Shown here: in pieces, positions 7,987-17,899 of the stretch | How the letters are laid out: the number at the start of each line of letters is the position of its first letter | Position numbering within the stretch: the stretch's first letter is position 1 | NCBI RefSeq assembly: GCF_014646875.1 | Contig: NZ_BMOC01000002.1 | Coordinates: forward strand, 233,964-297,963 | DNA from: Halobellus salinus | GTDB lineage: Archaea > Halobacteriota > Halobacteria > Halobacteriales > Haloferacaceae | Reading direction: 5' to 3' | Length of the DNA stretch: 64,000 bases | The notes under the pieces: generated by a model | The model's database searches: none | What the model was told of the DNA's origin: nothing | Seen by the model: only the letters and a program-made list of their open reading frames with translations | Made by a program: the position numbers and the translations under genes

Positions 7987-8928
7987 ATGGTTGCACCGAA
8001 CGGGGGGACGCGCCGGACGCGGCGGGAGGTCCTCGCCGCTGGGGCGGCGACGGTGGCCGGCGGCGTCGCCGGATGTCTCGACAGCGGCGCGGGCGCGGTG
8101 AGCGTTCTGTCGGCCGGGAGCCTCGCACGGACCTTTGAGGAGCACGTCGGTCCGGCGTTCGAGTCGGAGACCGGGATCGAACTCCGCGGGGAGTACTACG
8201 GCACCAACGCTCTCATCCGGATGGTCGAAGACCGGACAAAACACCCGGATGTGGTCGTGAGCGCGGACGCGGCCCTGTTGCGGGATCGGCTCTACGGGTC
8301 GGTCACCGACTGGGATGTCGCGTTCGCCGCAAACAGCCTCGGGATCGGCTACGACACCCGGACCCGACTGGGGAGTCGGCTCGACGCCGGCGACCCGTGG
8401 TACGAACTGGCGCCGAACGCCGACTCCGACGACATCTCGATCGCGGACCCCGACCTTGACCCCCTCGGCTACCGGGCCGTCCAGGGGTTCGAGTTGGCCG
8501 GCCGCACCCACGACCTCCCCACCCTCAAGCGGAGGATGCTCGGTATCGTCTACCGGGAACCCGAGGAACCACAGCTGGTAACAGGCGTCACAACGGGGTC
8601 GCGGGCGGCTGCGATTGTCTACCGGAATATGGCCGTTGACCACGGAATCGGCTTCTCGGAGTTCCCGGCGGAATACAACTTCGCTGACCCCGACCTCGCG
8701 GACCACTACGCCACCGTGGAGTACACCACCGACGGGGGGTACACCGCGCCGGGCCGGCCCATCCTGTACAACGTCACAGTGTGCGACGACGCTGACGCTC
8801 CGGCGGCGGGTCGCCGGTTCGTGGAGTTCCTCGCCGACAACCCGGATCGGCTGACTGCGGCGGGGCTGTCCGTCGGTGAAGAGCTTCCCCGGGCCGCTGG
8901 CGACATACCGGAGGCGATCGACCCGTGA
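7987..8928 (+). CDS. wtpA: tungstate/molybdate ABC transporter substrate-binding lipoprotein
   Basis: A 313-residue exported binding protein. The N-terminus has a twin-arginine-like RRTRREVL stretch, an Ala/Gly-rich helix and a lipobox ending at Cys30 (AGGVAGC). The mature part (VSVLSAGSLARTFEEHVGP, EYYGTNALIRMVED) matches the WtpA/ModA extracellular solute-binding family that captures tungstate or molybdate. It is followed by permease and ATPase genes in the same direction. Tungstate versus molybdate cannot be decided here. Confidence 0.82.
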   Translation: MVAPNGGTRRTRREVLAAGAATVAGGVAGCLDSGAGAVSVLSAGSLARTFEEHVGPAFESETGIELRGEYYGTNALIRMVEDRTKHPDVVVSADAALLRDRLYGSVTDWDVAFAANSLGIGYDTRTRLGSRLDAGDPWYELAPNADSDDISIADPDLDPLGYRAVQGFELAGRTHDLPTLKRRMLGIVYREPEEPQLVTGVTTGSRAAAIVYRNMAVDHGIGFSEFPAEYNFADPDLADHYATVEYTTDGGYTAPGRPILYNVTVCDDADAPAAGRRFVEFLADNPDRLTAAGLSVGEELPRAAGDIPEAIDP

Positions 8929-8956
8929 CCACGGTGAACCCGGCGGTGGGTTACGG

Positions 8957-9775
8957 ATGAGCCGCGAGACCAGCCGGAGCGATCCGGCGTCGCTCCGGCG
9001 GCCCGAGTTGCTCGTCCCCGCGCTCCTCGGCGGACTGGTGGTGGTGTACGTGCTCGTCCCGGTCGTGGCGTTCCTGTCGCGGACCGGGACCGCAGGTGTC
9101 GTCGCCGGACTGTCGGAGCCAGGAGCCCAGACCGCGATCCGGAACTCCCTCCTCACGGCGCCTGTCGCGACTGCGGTCGCAACGGTGTCGGGTGTGCCCT
9201 TGGCGTACGTCCTCGCCCGTCGGTCGTTCCCCGGAAAACGGCTGGTGGAGTCGCTGGTGGTGCTTCCCCTGGTGCTCCCGCCCGTTGTCGGCGGCGCGAT
9301 GCTTCTGACCGCTGTCGGCCGGTTCACGCCGATCGGACGCGTCGCGGCGGCGGCGGGGCTCCCGCTCACGGGAAGCCTTCTCGGCGTGGTGCTCGCACAG
9401 ACGTTCGTGGCCGCACCGTTCGTCGTCGTCACCGCCCGGGCGGGGTTCGGCGCGATCGACGAGCGCCTGGAGCACGCGTCGCGGTCGCTGGGGTACGGCC
9501 CGGTTGCGACGTTCCGGAACGTCTCGCTCCCGCTGGCCCGCGGGTCGATCATCGCCGGGGTCGTGTTGACGTTCGCGCGGGCGATTGGCGAGTTCGGTGC
9601 GACGATGATGGTGGCGTACAACCCCCGGACGATGCCCACCCGGATCTGGGTCAAGTTCATCTCGGGCGGGATCGACGAGATCGTTCCGGTCGCGGTGGCA
9701 CTGCTCGTGGTTGCGCTCGTGGTTCTGACCGCGGTCCAACGCGTCGGGCGCGTTTCGACGGTGGTCGACCGGTGA
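8957..9775 (+). CDS. wtpB: tungstate/molybdate ABC transporter permease
   Basis: A 272-residue hydrophobic protein with about six membrane segments. It carries the ABC permease EAA loop (EHASRSLGYGPVATFRNVSLPLARGSI), which contacts the ATPase. I chose the ATG at 8957, 28 nt after the wtpA stop, because an in-frame start further upstream would overlap wtpA and add a polar stretch. Its stop overlaps the GTG of the ATPase (GTGA). It belongs to the ModB/WtpB family. Confidence 0.85.
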   Translation: MSRETSRSDPASLRRPELLVPALLGGLVVVYVLVPVVAFLSRTGTAGVVAGLSEPGAQTAIRNSLLTAPVATAVATVSGVPLAYVLARRSFPGKRLVESLVVLPLVLPPVVGGAMLLTAVGRFTPIGRVAAAAGLPLTGSLLGVVLAQTFVAAPFVVVTARAGFGAIDERLEHASRSLGYGPVATFRNVSLPLARGSIIAGVVLTFARAIGEFGATMMVAYNPRTMPTRIWVKFISGGIDEIVPVAVALLVVALVVLTAVQRVGRVSTVVDR

Positions 9776-11052
9776 CCCTCGAACTCGACAGTGTTTCCCA
9801 CCGGTACGGCGGCGACCTCGCGGTTGATGACGTCTCCTTCGGCGTCGACCCGGGAGAACTCGTCGGCGTGGTGGGGCCGAGCGGGTGCGGAAAGACCACG
9901 CTAGTCCGGGCGATTGCGGGGCATCTCCACCCGACAGCCGGTCGAGTGCTCCTCCGCGGCCGCGACGTCACCGGCGACCCCCCGGAGTCGCGCCGCATCG
10001 GCTTGGGGTTCCAGGAGTCGACGCTGTATCCACACATGACCGTCGCCGAGAACGTTGCCTACGGCGTGGCGGCGCGCGACGACGGTCCCGAACGGCGCGA
10101 GGGCGTTGTCTCCGAACACCTAGAGCTGGTGGGGCTGGCTGACGAGCGGGAGGCGTATCCGGGGAGCCTCAGCGGCGGACAGCGGCGTCGCGTGGAACTC
10201 GCCCGGGCGCTCGCACCGGAGCCGGACCTCCTGGTGCTCGATGAGCCACTCTCCGCACTTGACCGGGCGCTCCGCACCCGACTCCGGGAAGAGATCGACC
10301 GGCTACACCGGGAGACCGGCGTGACGACGCTTTTTGTCACCCACGATCAGACCGACGCGCTGGCGCTTTCGGACCGGCTGGTGGTGATGGCCCGCGGACG
10401 GGTCGCCGCGGTCGGGACGCCGCGGGAACTCTACGAGTCGCCGCCGACGCCGTTTGTCGCGTCGTTCCTCGGGCGCTCGACCGTGGTGCGGGGGAGGCTC
10501 GTCGGAACGTCGCCGCCACGCGTCGCCATCGGCGACACCGAACTCACCGTCGAAGGGGGAAACACCGACCGGTCGGTCGGGGAAACCGTAACTTGTCACG
10601 CCCGCCCGCGGCGCCTCAGTGTGCGATCGGATGACGGCACAGCATCCGACGGGGACGGCACAGCATCCGACGGGGACGGCACAGCATCCGACGGGGACGG
10701 CACGGCATCCGACGGGAACGGCACAGCATCCGACGGGAACGGCACGGCATCCGACGGGAACGGCACGGCATCCGACGGGGACGGCACAGCATCCGACGAC
10801 GGCGCGTCCTCTCAGTCGCTCCGCGGCGAGGTGCTAGCAGTCGAGGATGCGGGCCGACGGTACAACGTACGCGTCGCGGTCGCTTCCGACGAGGAGTTGC
10901 TGATTGAGCGGACGGCGGCGCCGCCGTCAGTCGGGGAGTCGGTCGCGGTCGACTTCCCCGATGGGTCGGTGACGCTCTTTGGCACCGATTTCGAGGCGTC
11001 GGGGGACCCGGAGGGGGGAACGGCGGCGACTCCGCCGGTGCGTCGTGACTGA
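9772..11052 (+). CDS. wtpC: tungstate/molybdate ABC transporter ATPase with repeat-rich linker
   Basis: A 426-residue ABC ATPase starting at GTG, overlapping wtpB by 4 nt. Walker A GPSGCGKTT is at residues 35-43, the signature LSGGQRRR at about 130, Walker B LLVLDEP at about 152 and the switch His in VTHDQTD at about 190. Like ModC/WtpC/PotA proteins it has a C-terminal beta (TOBE/MOP-like) domain. Here that domain is split by eight DGTASDG-type repeats (residues 288-343). It powers uptake of the oxyanion bound by the upstream lipoprotein. Confidence 0.85.
   Translation: MTLELDSVSHRYGGDLAVDDVSFGVDPGELVGVVGPSGCGKTTLVRAIAGHLHPTAGRVLLRGRDVTGDPPESRRIGLGFQESTLYPHMTVAENVAYGVAARDDGPERREGVVSEHLELVGLADEREAYPGSLSGGQRRRVELARALAPEPDLLVLDEPLSALDRALRTRLREEIDRLHRETGVTTLFVTHDQTDALALSDRLVVMARGRVAAVGTPRELYESPPTPFVASFLGRSTVVRGRLVGTSPPRVAIGDTELTVEGGNTDRSVGETVTCHARPRRLSVRSDDGTASDGDGTASDGDGTASDGDGTASDGNGTASDGNGTASDGNGTASDGDGTASDDGASSQSLRGEVLAVEDAGRRYNVRVAVASDEELLIERTAAPPSVGESVAVDFPDGSVTLFGTDFEASGDPEGGTAATPPVRRD
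10633..10800 (+). repeat. eight in-frame 21-bp tandem repeats in the ABC ATPase gene
   Basis: Units of 21 nt encode DGTASDG or NGTASDG, eight in a row, with only A/G changes between units. They form an acidic flexible linker between two beta segments of the C-terminal domain. The near identity indicates recent slippage, so copy number probably varies between strains. Confidence 0.95.
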
Positions 11053-11850
11053 TCAGTCCCCGGCGGCCTCCGCGGGGTCGACGACCGACTCCCCGACCTC
11101 GTCGACGCCGACGCGGTCGCACCGGCCGTAGAGCGGACACGCCTCCGGCCCGTCGAGACACGCGGGCTTCCGAGCGGTGCAGTACTCACGACCGAACTGG
11201 ATCATCGCAGTATGGCCGAACCCACACTTCTCGGCGGGGACGTCGGCCTCCAACCGTGACCGGACTTCCTCGTGGCCGGCGTCGGCGGGGGCCAGCCCCA
11301 TCCGGCGCGCGATCCGGTGGACGTGCGTATCGACGGGGAAGACGCCGTCGCGGCCGCCCGCAAAGAGGAGCACGCAGTCTGCGGTCTTCGGCCCGACCCC
11401 GTGGATGTCGAGGAGCGCGTCCCGAACCTCCCCGGGTTCGTCCTCCCGGACGAACTCGTCGAACGCGTCGGCGCCGCCGTACGCCTCGCGGATCCGGGCG
11501 GCGGCGTCGACGATCACCTCCGACTTCTGGTTGTACAGCCCCGCCGAGGAGATGGTCTCCGCGAGCCGTGCGCGTTCGGCGTCGGCGAGCGCGGCCGCGA
11601 GGCCGTCTCCCCCATACCGCTCCATCAGCGCGTCGTGGGCGGGCTGGGACGCCACGTCGCTGGTGTTCTGCGAGAGGATCGTCCGGACCAGCGACTCGAA
11701 GGCGTCCGTGCCGCCGTAGGTCTTCTGCCAGTACAACCCACCGAAGTCGTCGACGACCGCCTCCGCGCGGGTTCCGGTGGTTCCCGGCTCGAACGCGGCC
11801 GGTGCGGTGTCGGTGTCGCCGGCGATGTTCTCCCGTGGCTCGTCGGGCAT
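11053..11850 (-). CDS. nth: endonuclease III, DNA glycosylase/AP lyase
   Basis: A 265-residue HhH-GPD glycosylase of base-excision repair. It shows the helix-hairpin-helix HGVGPKTADC with the catalytic Lys, the catalytic Asp in FPVDTHVHR and four C-terminal cysteines for the 4Fe-4S cluster. The cluster spacing is C-x6-C-x6-C-x5-C, against x6-x2-x5 in E. coli Nth, because of a four-residue insertion. I chose ATG 11850 rather than a TTG at 11877 because a TATA-like CTTTTG lies about 27 nt upstream. It converges on the Wtp-type operon with no gap. Confidence 0.93.
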   Translation of the reverse strand: MPDEPRENIAGDTDTAPAAFEPGTTGTRAEAVVDDFGGLYWQKTYGGTDAFESLVRTILSQNTSDVASQPAHDALMERYGGDGLAAALADAERARLAETISSAGLYNQKSEVIVDAAARIREAYGGADAFDEFVREDEPGEVRDALLDIHGVGPKTADCVLLFAGGRDGVFPVDTHVHRIARRMGLAPADAGHEEVRSRLEADVPAEKCGFGHTAMIQFGREYCTARKPACLDGPEACPLYGRCDRVGVDEVGESVVDPAEAAGD

Positions 11851-11933
11851 ACCCTGTGGGTACGCAGGAGTCGACAAAAGCCGTTGGGCCGGGTCCAGCG
11901 GTCGGAGTGGCGGGATCGCAGGGGTCCGGAAGC

Positions 11934-12959
11934 CTACGCCGGTTCGAGCTCGAAGGAGGGCATCTCCAGGAACGCGGTCTCGTAGCCGACGTGACGCGCG
12001 ACGTGTGGGGGAACGTCAACCGTAACCTCGACCGTGCTCGACGCCGTGAGGCCCGCGAGCGACCGTCCGTAGTGGAACCCCAGATCGGGGTCGATCGCGG
12101 CGTCGAGTTCGACCGAATCGTCGGCGTCGACCGACGCCGACAGCCCCATCCCGGGGATCACGAGCCCGTTGTACGGCGTCCGCGCTGAGATGGCCAGGTA
12201 CGGGTCCGATCCGAACCGGGCGGCGGTGACGACGCTCCCGACGAACGCAGCGTCCCCGCTTTTTCCCCGGCCGAGCGTCGCTCCGGGGAGTGGGTCGGGC
12301 GCAGAACCCGTGGGGAGCGCATCCATCGACATCGGCTCCACCGCGCCCGGCTGGAACCGCCGGTCGTCGAGCTGCCGGTACGGGATCTCCGAGAGCGCAT
12401 CCGACGAGAACTCGAACGTGGTCGTCGCCTCGCCGCCCGCGCCGAACCGCCCCTCGAAGGCGCCGTACCGCGGGATCGACACCCCACCGACGCTCACGGT
12501 CACGTCGTAGGTCCCGTCGCCGTCGAGCGGGAAGTTCGCGCCGTAGTGAAAGCCCATCCGCTGGGACAGCATCGGATAGATCACCTCCTGGGTCACGAGG
12601 TCACCGCCCTTCGTGATATCGACCGAGAGACCCGTGTTCGGCACGACCATCCCGGTGTCGGCATCCCACGGAACCGCCATCAGGTGGACCGCGTCGTCGT
12701 CTCTGACGTCCGTCCGGTTCGTGACGTACGCGTCGCCGTCGCGCTCGACCGTCCAGAACCGGTGGGGGTACGAGTAGGTCACCCCAACCCGGAGGTCGCC
12801 GAGAGAGACCGTCTCGATCATCTCCATCCCCTCGACGTGGTCGGGGACGTAGACGCCCTCGGGCGTCGGTCGCGCGAACAGCCCGGACGCGCCGCCACAT
12901 CCCGCGAGTGCGGCGATCGCGGCCGTTCCCGTGCCGGCCAGTACCTCCCGTCGCTTCAT
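11934..12959 (-). CDS. exported iron-transport-associated (P19-like) lipoprotein
   Basis: A 341-residue protein. The N-terminus MKRREVLAGTG then AALAGC gives a twin-arginine signal and a lipobox Cys21. Two similar beta-rich halves (VGVTYSYPHRFWTV, then YLAISARTPYNGLVIPGMGL) each carry a GFHYG motif (MGFHYGANFPL and LGFHYGRSLAG). It resembles the Fe2+ transport protein P19 fold (haloarchaeal DUF7350-type), which binds metal outside the cell. I chose the ATG at 12959 because upstream in-frame codons lack a signal peptide and a TATA-like TTTGAG lies about 28 nt before it. No transporter gene is adjacent. Confidence 0.72.
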   Translation of the reverse strand: MKRREVLAGTGTAAIAALAGCGGASGLFARPTPEGVYVPDHVEGMEMIETVSLGDLRVGVTYSYPHRFWTVERDGDAYVTNRTDVRDDDAVHLMAVPWDADTGMVVPNTGLSVDITKGGDLVTQEVIYPMLSQRMGFHYGANFPLDGDGTYDVTVSVGGVSIPRYGAFEGRFGAGGEATTTFEFSSDALSEIPYRQLDDRRFQPGAVEPMSMDALPTGSAPDPLPGATLGRGKSGDAAFVGSVVTAARFGSDPYLAISARTPYNGLVIPGMGLSASVDADDSVELDAAIDPDLGFHYGRSLAGLTASSTVEVTVDVPPHVARHVGYETAFLEMPSFELEPA

Positions 12960-13202
12960 ACCTGTGAGTAGGGCGCACGGACTCAAACTGGTTACGGTAC
13001 GCCCACGCAGATCCGGTCGAACGGGGCTGACACCCTCACCGACCGGAGACTCCACCGTCTCACCACACTCGGCGGCGGCCACCTCGGCCGTGGCACCGAC
13101 GTCCGGGAAGACCAACAGCGTGATTCCGACCGGACGAACCCACTGATCACCTCGGTCCGGAACCGCGATACTGGGGCGTATGGCCGTGGCTCGGAGGTGA
13201 GA

Positions 13203-14143
13203 ATGGCTGTCCCCGCACCGGTGGGTCAGTTTTTTGATCCCACGCGGGCGATTACCCCACGTGTCGAGCGTTCGGTCCGGAGGTGGGTGTCGGTGGCGCT
13301 GACCCCTGTATGGAGTGTGGACCTCGACGCGTCACCATCGAGCCTCCACTGCCACGTGACCCCGGGAACACTCGCGGTCGGAATCGACCAGCAGGAGCCG
13401 ACCGGTCCCGCGGTCGAACTCGTATCGACAGCCGACGGAGCGCGCCGCGGTAGAACAACTCTCGACGAGGCGTTGTCCGGGACGGAGTACTGCGCGTCGT
13501 CGGACGTCCTGCTCGCGGTCACCGATCAGGACCGCGTCTACGGGATCGAGCCGACGACCGTGGAACCGATATGGACGGCGGAAGCCACCGGTGTCGGCAC
13601 GATCGGAGACGGGACGGCGTTCCTGTACGGCGGTCGAACCGTCTGGGCCGACGACACCGGCGACGGCGACCAGAAGTGGCAGACAGTGGTACCGGACGAC
13701 GTGTCAGGTGACTTCAGATACGCCGATGGACGGCTGGTACTCCGTCTCGGAGATCGTGGCGACGAGTCCGTCGTCGCTCTCGATCCCGGGACCGGCAGAC
13801 GGGAACCGTCGAACTCACGGCGATCGACGAAGAGTACACCATTGACGGCGGGGTGCTCTTCGTGACCGGACGGCTGTCGGTCGACGCGTATCCGCTCACG
13901 AGTGCCCCCGAGGCGCTCACCACACCCGGTGATCCGGAGAAGCCACCCACGGAGGTGACCGACGGGGCGGCCGATTCCGACGCCCGCGCGGGCCCCGGAG
14001 CCGACGGACCCCGGGGACCGTTATCCGGCGGCGACCGCGACGGGAACACCTCGGTGTCGTTCTGCCCCAGTTGCGGCTCGGACCTGACGGCGTACGACGA
14101 GCCGAACTTCTGTCCGGAGTGCGGCGACACCCTCCCCGGATGA
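13203..14143 (+). pseudogene. frameshifted beta-propeller (PQQ-like) protein with C-terminal zinc ribbon
   Basis: Frame one runs from 13203 through PQQ-like repeats (PVWSVDL, EPIWTAEATG, DQKWQTVVPDD) to ALDPGTG near 13795. From there the matching continuation QTGTVELTAIDEEYTIDGG is in another frame and runs to a zinc ribbon FCPSCGS/FCPECGD ending at 14143. Loss of one base near 13797 (GGCAGACGG for an expected GGCCAGACGG) would explain it. It is either a recent pseudogene or a sequencing error. A GTG at 13197 is an alternative start. Confidence 0.75.
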
Positions 14144-14155
14144 GGCCGGCGCCGG

Positions 14156-15211
14156 TCACTCCAGGCGTTCGGCGGCACCCCGGTCGATGAGCGGCCCGGC
14201 GTTCGTCGCCGGCAGCCGCACCACGTCCTCGGATTCGAGGTCGTACTCCCGCTCGTCGACCCCGTAGATCCGTCCGACGTCCGCCGTGATCCTGAGCGTG
14301 ACGCGGTCGTCGCGGGGGTCGGTCGCTCCGTCCGCGCCGACGGGTTCTTTTTCAGCACCGGGCGTGTTCACGTCGTCGCCTGCGTGTCGCGGTGACGGCC
14401 CGTCGCCGGCGACCGGTGGATCGGCCACGTTGCCGGCGGGGCGGGCAGCGTCGCCGCCGTCGGTCTCCGCGCCGTCGACGACCGGGACATCCTGCTCTGC
14501 GTCGGTCGCGGGATCGACGACGGCCTCCGGCGGGGAGGGGTCCTGCTCGGCGTCGGTCCGGGATCCGGATTCGGCCCCGTCGTCGGACGCCGACCCGTCG
14601 CCGTCACCACCCATTGCGGCCGCCAGCACGTCGTCCGGCGCCGGCGGGTCGTCGGCCGCCTCAGTTCCGGGTGGAGTTCCACCACTCCCCACGGCCGAGG
14701 CCGGTTCGGGATCCGTCCCCGTCGGGTCGACACCGTCGGACGGTGACTCCTCGGTCTCCGCTCCGGCGTCGGCGGCTGGCGGTGCCCCGTCCACGTCGAT
14801 GTCGACATCGCTTCCGTCGCCGCCCTCGCCCGCGAGCGTGTCGAGGACGGTCCGCCGGTTCTGTTTGATCCGCTCGACCAGGTCGTCGAACAGCGCGCGT
14901 TCCTCGGCTGTGAGTCCGTTTTTGTCAGCGCCCATGTCCGCGGCCGCGAAGGAGGCGAGTTTGACCACCTTCCCGACGCGCCGCTCGTAGATCGCCTCAA
15001 CGACGTCCTCCGCGGTCCCGATCTCGTCGGTGAGCCGCCGCACTTCGGGGTTGCCGTAGGGATCGTCGGCGCTCTCGGCGGTCCGCCGCCGCTCGGCTTT
15101 GCGTTCCGCGATGTAGGCGGCGACGTCCTCGTAGAACGAGTCCCGGAGGTGCTGGAGGCTGTCCTTTTGACGTTCGGTGCGTCGGACGCTCCGTAACTCG
15201 TCGATATCCAT
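14156..15211 (-). CDS. gins: GINS complex subunit (archaeal Gins51)
   Basis: A 351-residue replication protein. Residues 1-130 form the helical A domain (MDIDELRSVRRTERQKDSLQHL, AERALFDDLVERIKQNRR). A long acidic Asp/Pro/Gly linker occupies about 130-295. The C-terminal B domain is about 297-351 (RVTLRITADVGRIYGVDERE, YDLESEDVVRLP). This A-B order is that of Gins51/Sld5. It starts 6 nt after priS, the conserved archaeal priS-gins pair. GINS joins MCM to the primase and polymerase at the replication fork. Confidence 0.88.
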   Translation of the reverse strand: MDIDELRSVRRTERQKDSLQHLRDSFYEDVAAYIAERKAERRRTAESADDPYGNPEVRRLTDEIGTAEDVVEAIYERRVGKVVKLASFAAADMGADKNGLTAEERALFDDLVERIKQNRRTVLDTLAGEGGDGSDVDIDVDGAPPAADAGAETEESPSDGVDPTGTDPEPASAVGSGGTPPGTEAADDPPAPDDVLAAAMGGDGDGSASDDGAESGSRTDAEQDPSPPEAVVDPATDAEQDVPVVDGAETDGGDAARPAGNVADPPVAGDGPSPRHAGDDVNTPGAEKEPVGADGATDPRDDRVTLRITADVGRIYGVDEREYDLESEDVVRLPATNAGPLIDRGAAERLE

Positions 15212-15217
15212 TCGGGG

Positions 15218-16375
15218 TCACTCCGTTCGTTTCTCGGCGCGGCCTCTGGTCATGAGAAAGACGCCGAGACACTCCTCGACAGACTGCTCTCCCTCCTGGA
15301 TACTAAACGTGTCGCCGTCGAAGGTGACTGCTCCCGGTTCGGTGACAGTGATCCGGATATCGCGCCCACGGAACCGCTCCGGGATCGCGTCCGAAAGCGG
15401 CCGAAATCCCTGGATCTCGGCGCGCGAGAGCGGCGTCACCACCAGCCCCGAGCCGCCGTGGAGGCTCCCCGGAAGCCGGATGAGCCGCTTGGTGTCGGTG
15501 GTCACCGGCTCGTCGATCGGCGCGGTCTCGTCGTCGATGGTCTCCTCGGCGAGCGCGTCGACCAGGATCCGCGTCCCCGGCCCACCGGCTTCGACGTTGC
15601 CCGCGCGGATGGCGTCGAAGTTGTGCCTGAGTTGGCCGAGGATGGTTTCGGCGCGGCCCTCGCCGATCCCGTCGAGCTCCCGGAGCCGTTCGAGGGCTGC
15701 GTCCTCCTCTATCTCCCGCAGGGTCTCCGCGAGATCGACCAGCCGGGTGTGGACCCGCGCGCCCCACCCGCCGCGCCGGCGGAGCACCCGGCGAGTCGTG
15801 CCCTGGTGGGACTGGGTTCCGATCAGTCCGTCCCGGTCGACATCGATCGCGCGGACGTAGTCGACGATCTCCCGGCGCGCCTCGCTGTCGAGACTCCGCA
15901 CCTCGGGGTCGCGGACGTGGACGTGGTAGCCCCGGCCGCCGGAGAAGACGACCGTGGTCTCCTCGAACCCGAAGTCGTCGTCGAGAACGTCGAGGAGGTT
16001 CAGGAGTTCCCCCTTGCACGCCGCCAACATCTCGACGTACGACGTCTCCTCGGGATCAACGCCCGGGAGGTGGTCGGCGTCGAGGTCGAACACCAGATCC
16101 GCCGACTGCCACCCCTTCTCGTCCATCGATCCCGCGCCGGGGTCCGCAAACCGCGCCGATGAAAAGTAGACGTGTCGGGGCGCAGTCCGGTGGAGGAAGT
16201 CGTCGAGGTCGCCGAGGTCCAGAAGCGACTGGTGGCGGACCATCGTGGTCGCCCCCGCGCTCCAGGGGATGTGGCCCCACTCGCGTCGGTCGGCAGCGGG
16301 CGGGAGAGAGACGCCGCTCCGGCGGTAGTAGTCGCCGAACCGCCCCTCGAGGTAGGTCCGCGTGCGAGCCTCCAT
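15218..16375 (-). CDS. priS: DNA primase small (catalytic) subunit PriS
   Basis: A 385-residue archaeal/eukaryotic-type primase. Catalytic acids sit in [11 protein letters not shown] (Asp97 and Asp99). The nucleotide-binding [10 protein letters not shown] is at 145-154, and [16 protein letters not shown] lies near 310. It synthesises the RNA primers for replication together with PriL, which is not in this window. A TATA-like TTTACA lies about 29 nt before the ATG. It is co-transcribed with the GINS gene downstream. Confidence 0.95.
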   Translation of the reverse strand: MEARTRTYLEGRFGDYYRRSGVSLPPAADRREWGHIPWSAGATTMVRHQSLLDLGDLDDFLHRTAPRHVYFSSARFADPGAGSMDEKGWQSADLVFDLDADHLPGVDPEETSYVEMLAACKGELLNLLDVLDDDFGFEETTVVFSGGRGYHVHVRDPEVRSLDSEARREIVDYVRAIDVDRDGLIGTQSHQGTTRRVLRRRGGWGARVHTRLVDLAETLREIEEDAALERLRELDGIGEGRAETILGQLRHNFDAIRAGNVEAGGPGTRILVDALAEETIDDETAPIDEPVTTDTKRLIRLPGSLHGGSGLVVTPLSRAEIQGFRPLSDAIPERFRGRDIRITVTEPGAVTFDGDTFSIQEGEQSVEECLGVFLMTRGRAEKRTE

Positions 16376-16459
16376 CAGTCCGAGTCGATAGCGCGGGGCG
16401 GTGTAAAGCCGTTGTGTCTCGGCCGGGGCATCACCGGTCGCGACGACCCGTCGGCGTAC

Positions 16460-17521
16460 TCACTCGAAGCGATTCCGATCCGGGATCCCGTCGCGTCCGA
16501 GGATGATCTCCTGTGCCTCGACATCCTCCAGCGACGCGACGAGGCCGCCGACCTCGAGCACACCGTTGTCGGTCTCCAGCCGGAGCGACGCCACCTCTTC
16601 GGTCTCCTCGAACGTCGTCGTCTCGATCTGCCCCTCAACAAGCACCGGATCGCCGGTCTCGACGTCGCGGCCGGTGATCGAGGCGTAAAACGGCCCTCTG
16701 ATCTCCCGGACGTCCTTCACCGCACGCCGGATCGAGGCGTACCGCCGCGGGAACGGCCGGCGTTTCCCGTCGGTCGCGATGGTCTCAGCAGTCGACCACA
16801 GCACGGTTCCGAAAAATCCCGAGACGAGAAACCCCAGCGCCGACCGGTTGAAGATCACGCCGTAGCGCTCCCGGTCGTCCCGCAGCGCGTCCTGGGTCGC
16901 GTAGATCGAGTAGTTGCCGTCGGCGACCGCCAACACGGGCGTTGTGATTCCGCGACGGGCCCGCGCGATGGTGGCCACCTCCCCGTAGTCGAACTCCGCG
17001 GGGTCCGGCGCCCGGGCAGCGGGCGTCACGAGCAGGTCGATGCTCACGCCGTCGTCGATGGCGGCCGCCAGGTCCGCCCGGAACCGACGGAGCAGGTCGG
17101 GGGTGAGCGAGAGCACGAGTTCGTACTTCGCGTCGTCGATGATCTCCTCGACGTATCGGAGGATGGTCGACCGGGACTTCACCAACGACACGGCTTCGGT
17201 CTCCCGCGCGGGGGCGGTGTACCGCGCTCCGAGTTCGGAGACGAGGTCGTCGAGCGACTGTTTGACCCCCCCGAGTGCGTCCTCCGGGGCGACCGCGACG
17301 ATCTTCATCGGCCGCGACTCCCGAAGTTCCACGAGCCCGCGGTCCGAGAGGCTGCGAACCGTGTCGTACACCCGCGGCTGTGGGATCTCCGTCCGGTCTG
17401 CGATCGCGGACGCAGTGAGCTCGCCGTGGTCCAGCACCGCGAGGTACGCTTCGATCTCGTACTCGCCGAGGTTGAACTGTTCGCCGACCTCTTCGAGGGT
17501 CGTCCGGAGGTCGTCTGTCAT
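16460..17521 (-). CDS. TrmB-family transcriptional regulator
   Basis: A 353-residue regulator. The N-terminal winged helix (about residues 12-75, including [23 protein letters not shown]) is followed by a TrmB sensor-type domain with [28 protein letters not shown] phospholipase-D-fold helices and a C-terminal beta domain (about 245-353). TrmB proteins usually bind sugars and control sugar transport and metabolism. I chose ATG 17521, since strong TATA-like AGTATATGG is about 27 nt upstream; eight codons further upstream also remain open. No transport operon adjoins it, so its targets are unknown. Confidence 0.85.
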   Translation of the reverse strand: MTDDLRTTLEEVGEQFNLGEYEIEAYLAVLDHGELTASAIADRTEIPQPRVYDTVRSLSDRGLVELRESRPMKIVAVAPEDALGGVKQSLDDLVSELGARYTAPARETEAVSLVKSRSTILRYVEEIIDDAKYELVLSLTPDLLRRFRADLAAAIDDGVSIDLLVTPAARAPDPAEFDYGEVATIARARRGITTPVLAVADGNYSIYATQDALRDDRERYGVIFNRSALGFLVSGFFGTVLWSTAETIATDGKRRPFPRRYASIRRAVKDVREIRGPFYASITGRDVETGDPVLVEGQIETTTFEETEEVASLRLETDNGVLEVGGLVASLEDVEAQEIILGRDGIPDRNRFE

Positions 17522-17899
17522 ACGTGACGCTTCGCGCCCACCCATATACTATTTACTGTGCTCCGAGTAGCACGGGGTTTCGAAATCGCATATCCGATCG
17601 GTCGGCGGTCGGCTCCCGCGAGGAAAAATCCGATTCGCGTGCGGGCACACACGAGCGACTCGCGCCCGCTCGCGGGAGCGCTCCGACGGGTGGGCTCGTC
17701 GGTCACCTCAACCGAGACGGTGATTGTCTCTTCTCCGACCCAGGAGCCTGCGTCGCCGTCTCACCCGACACGTTGGCCGCCTCTTCTCCGATCGGGAGAC
17801 GTATCGGGGTGTTCGCGACGGGATTGTAACGATGGTGTCCCGAACGCGGCGGGTTTCGCCCGGCGCTTGATATAAGTCGTGACCCCCCAACCCTGGATC
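17522..17899. other. intergenic region with two divergent promoters
   Basis: It holds the TrmB promoter at its left end and TATAAG (17871-17876) at its right end, centred 27 nt before GTG 17900. The GC-rich middle has no convincing gene or strong structure. Confidence 0.5.

Noticed and set aside
7786..9801. 671-residue minus-strand ORF opposite the Wtp-type operon
   Set aside because: It is the shadow of three well-supported transporter genes and crosses their promoter.
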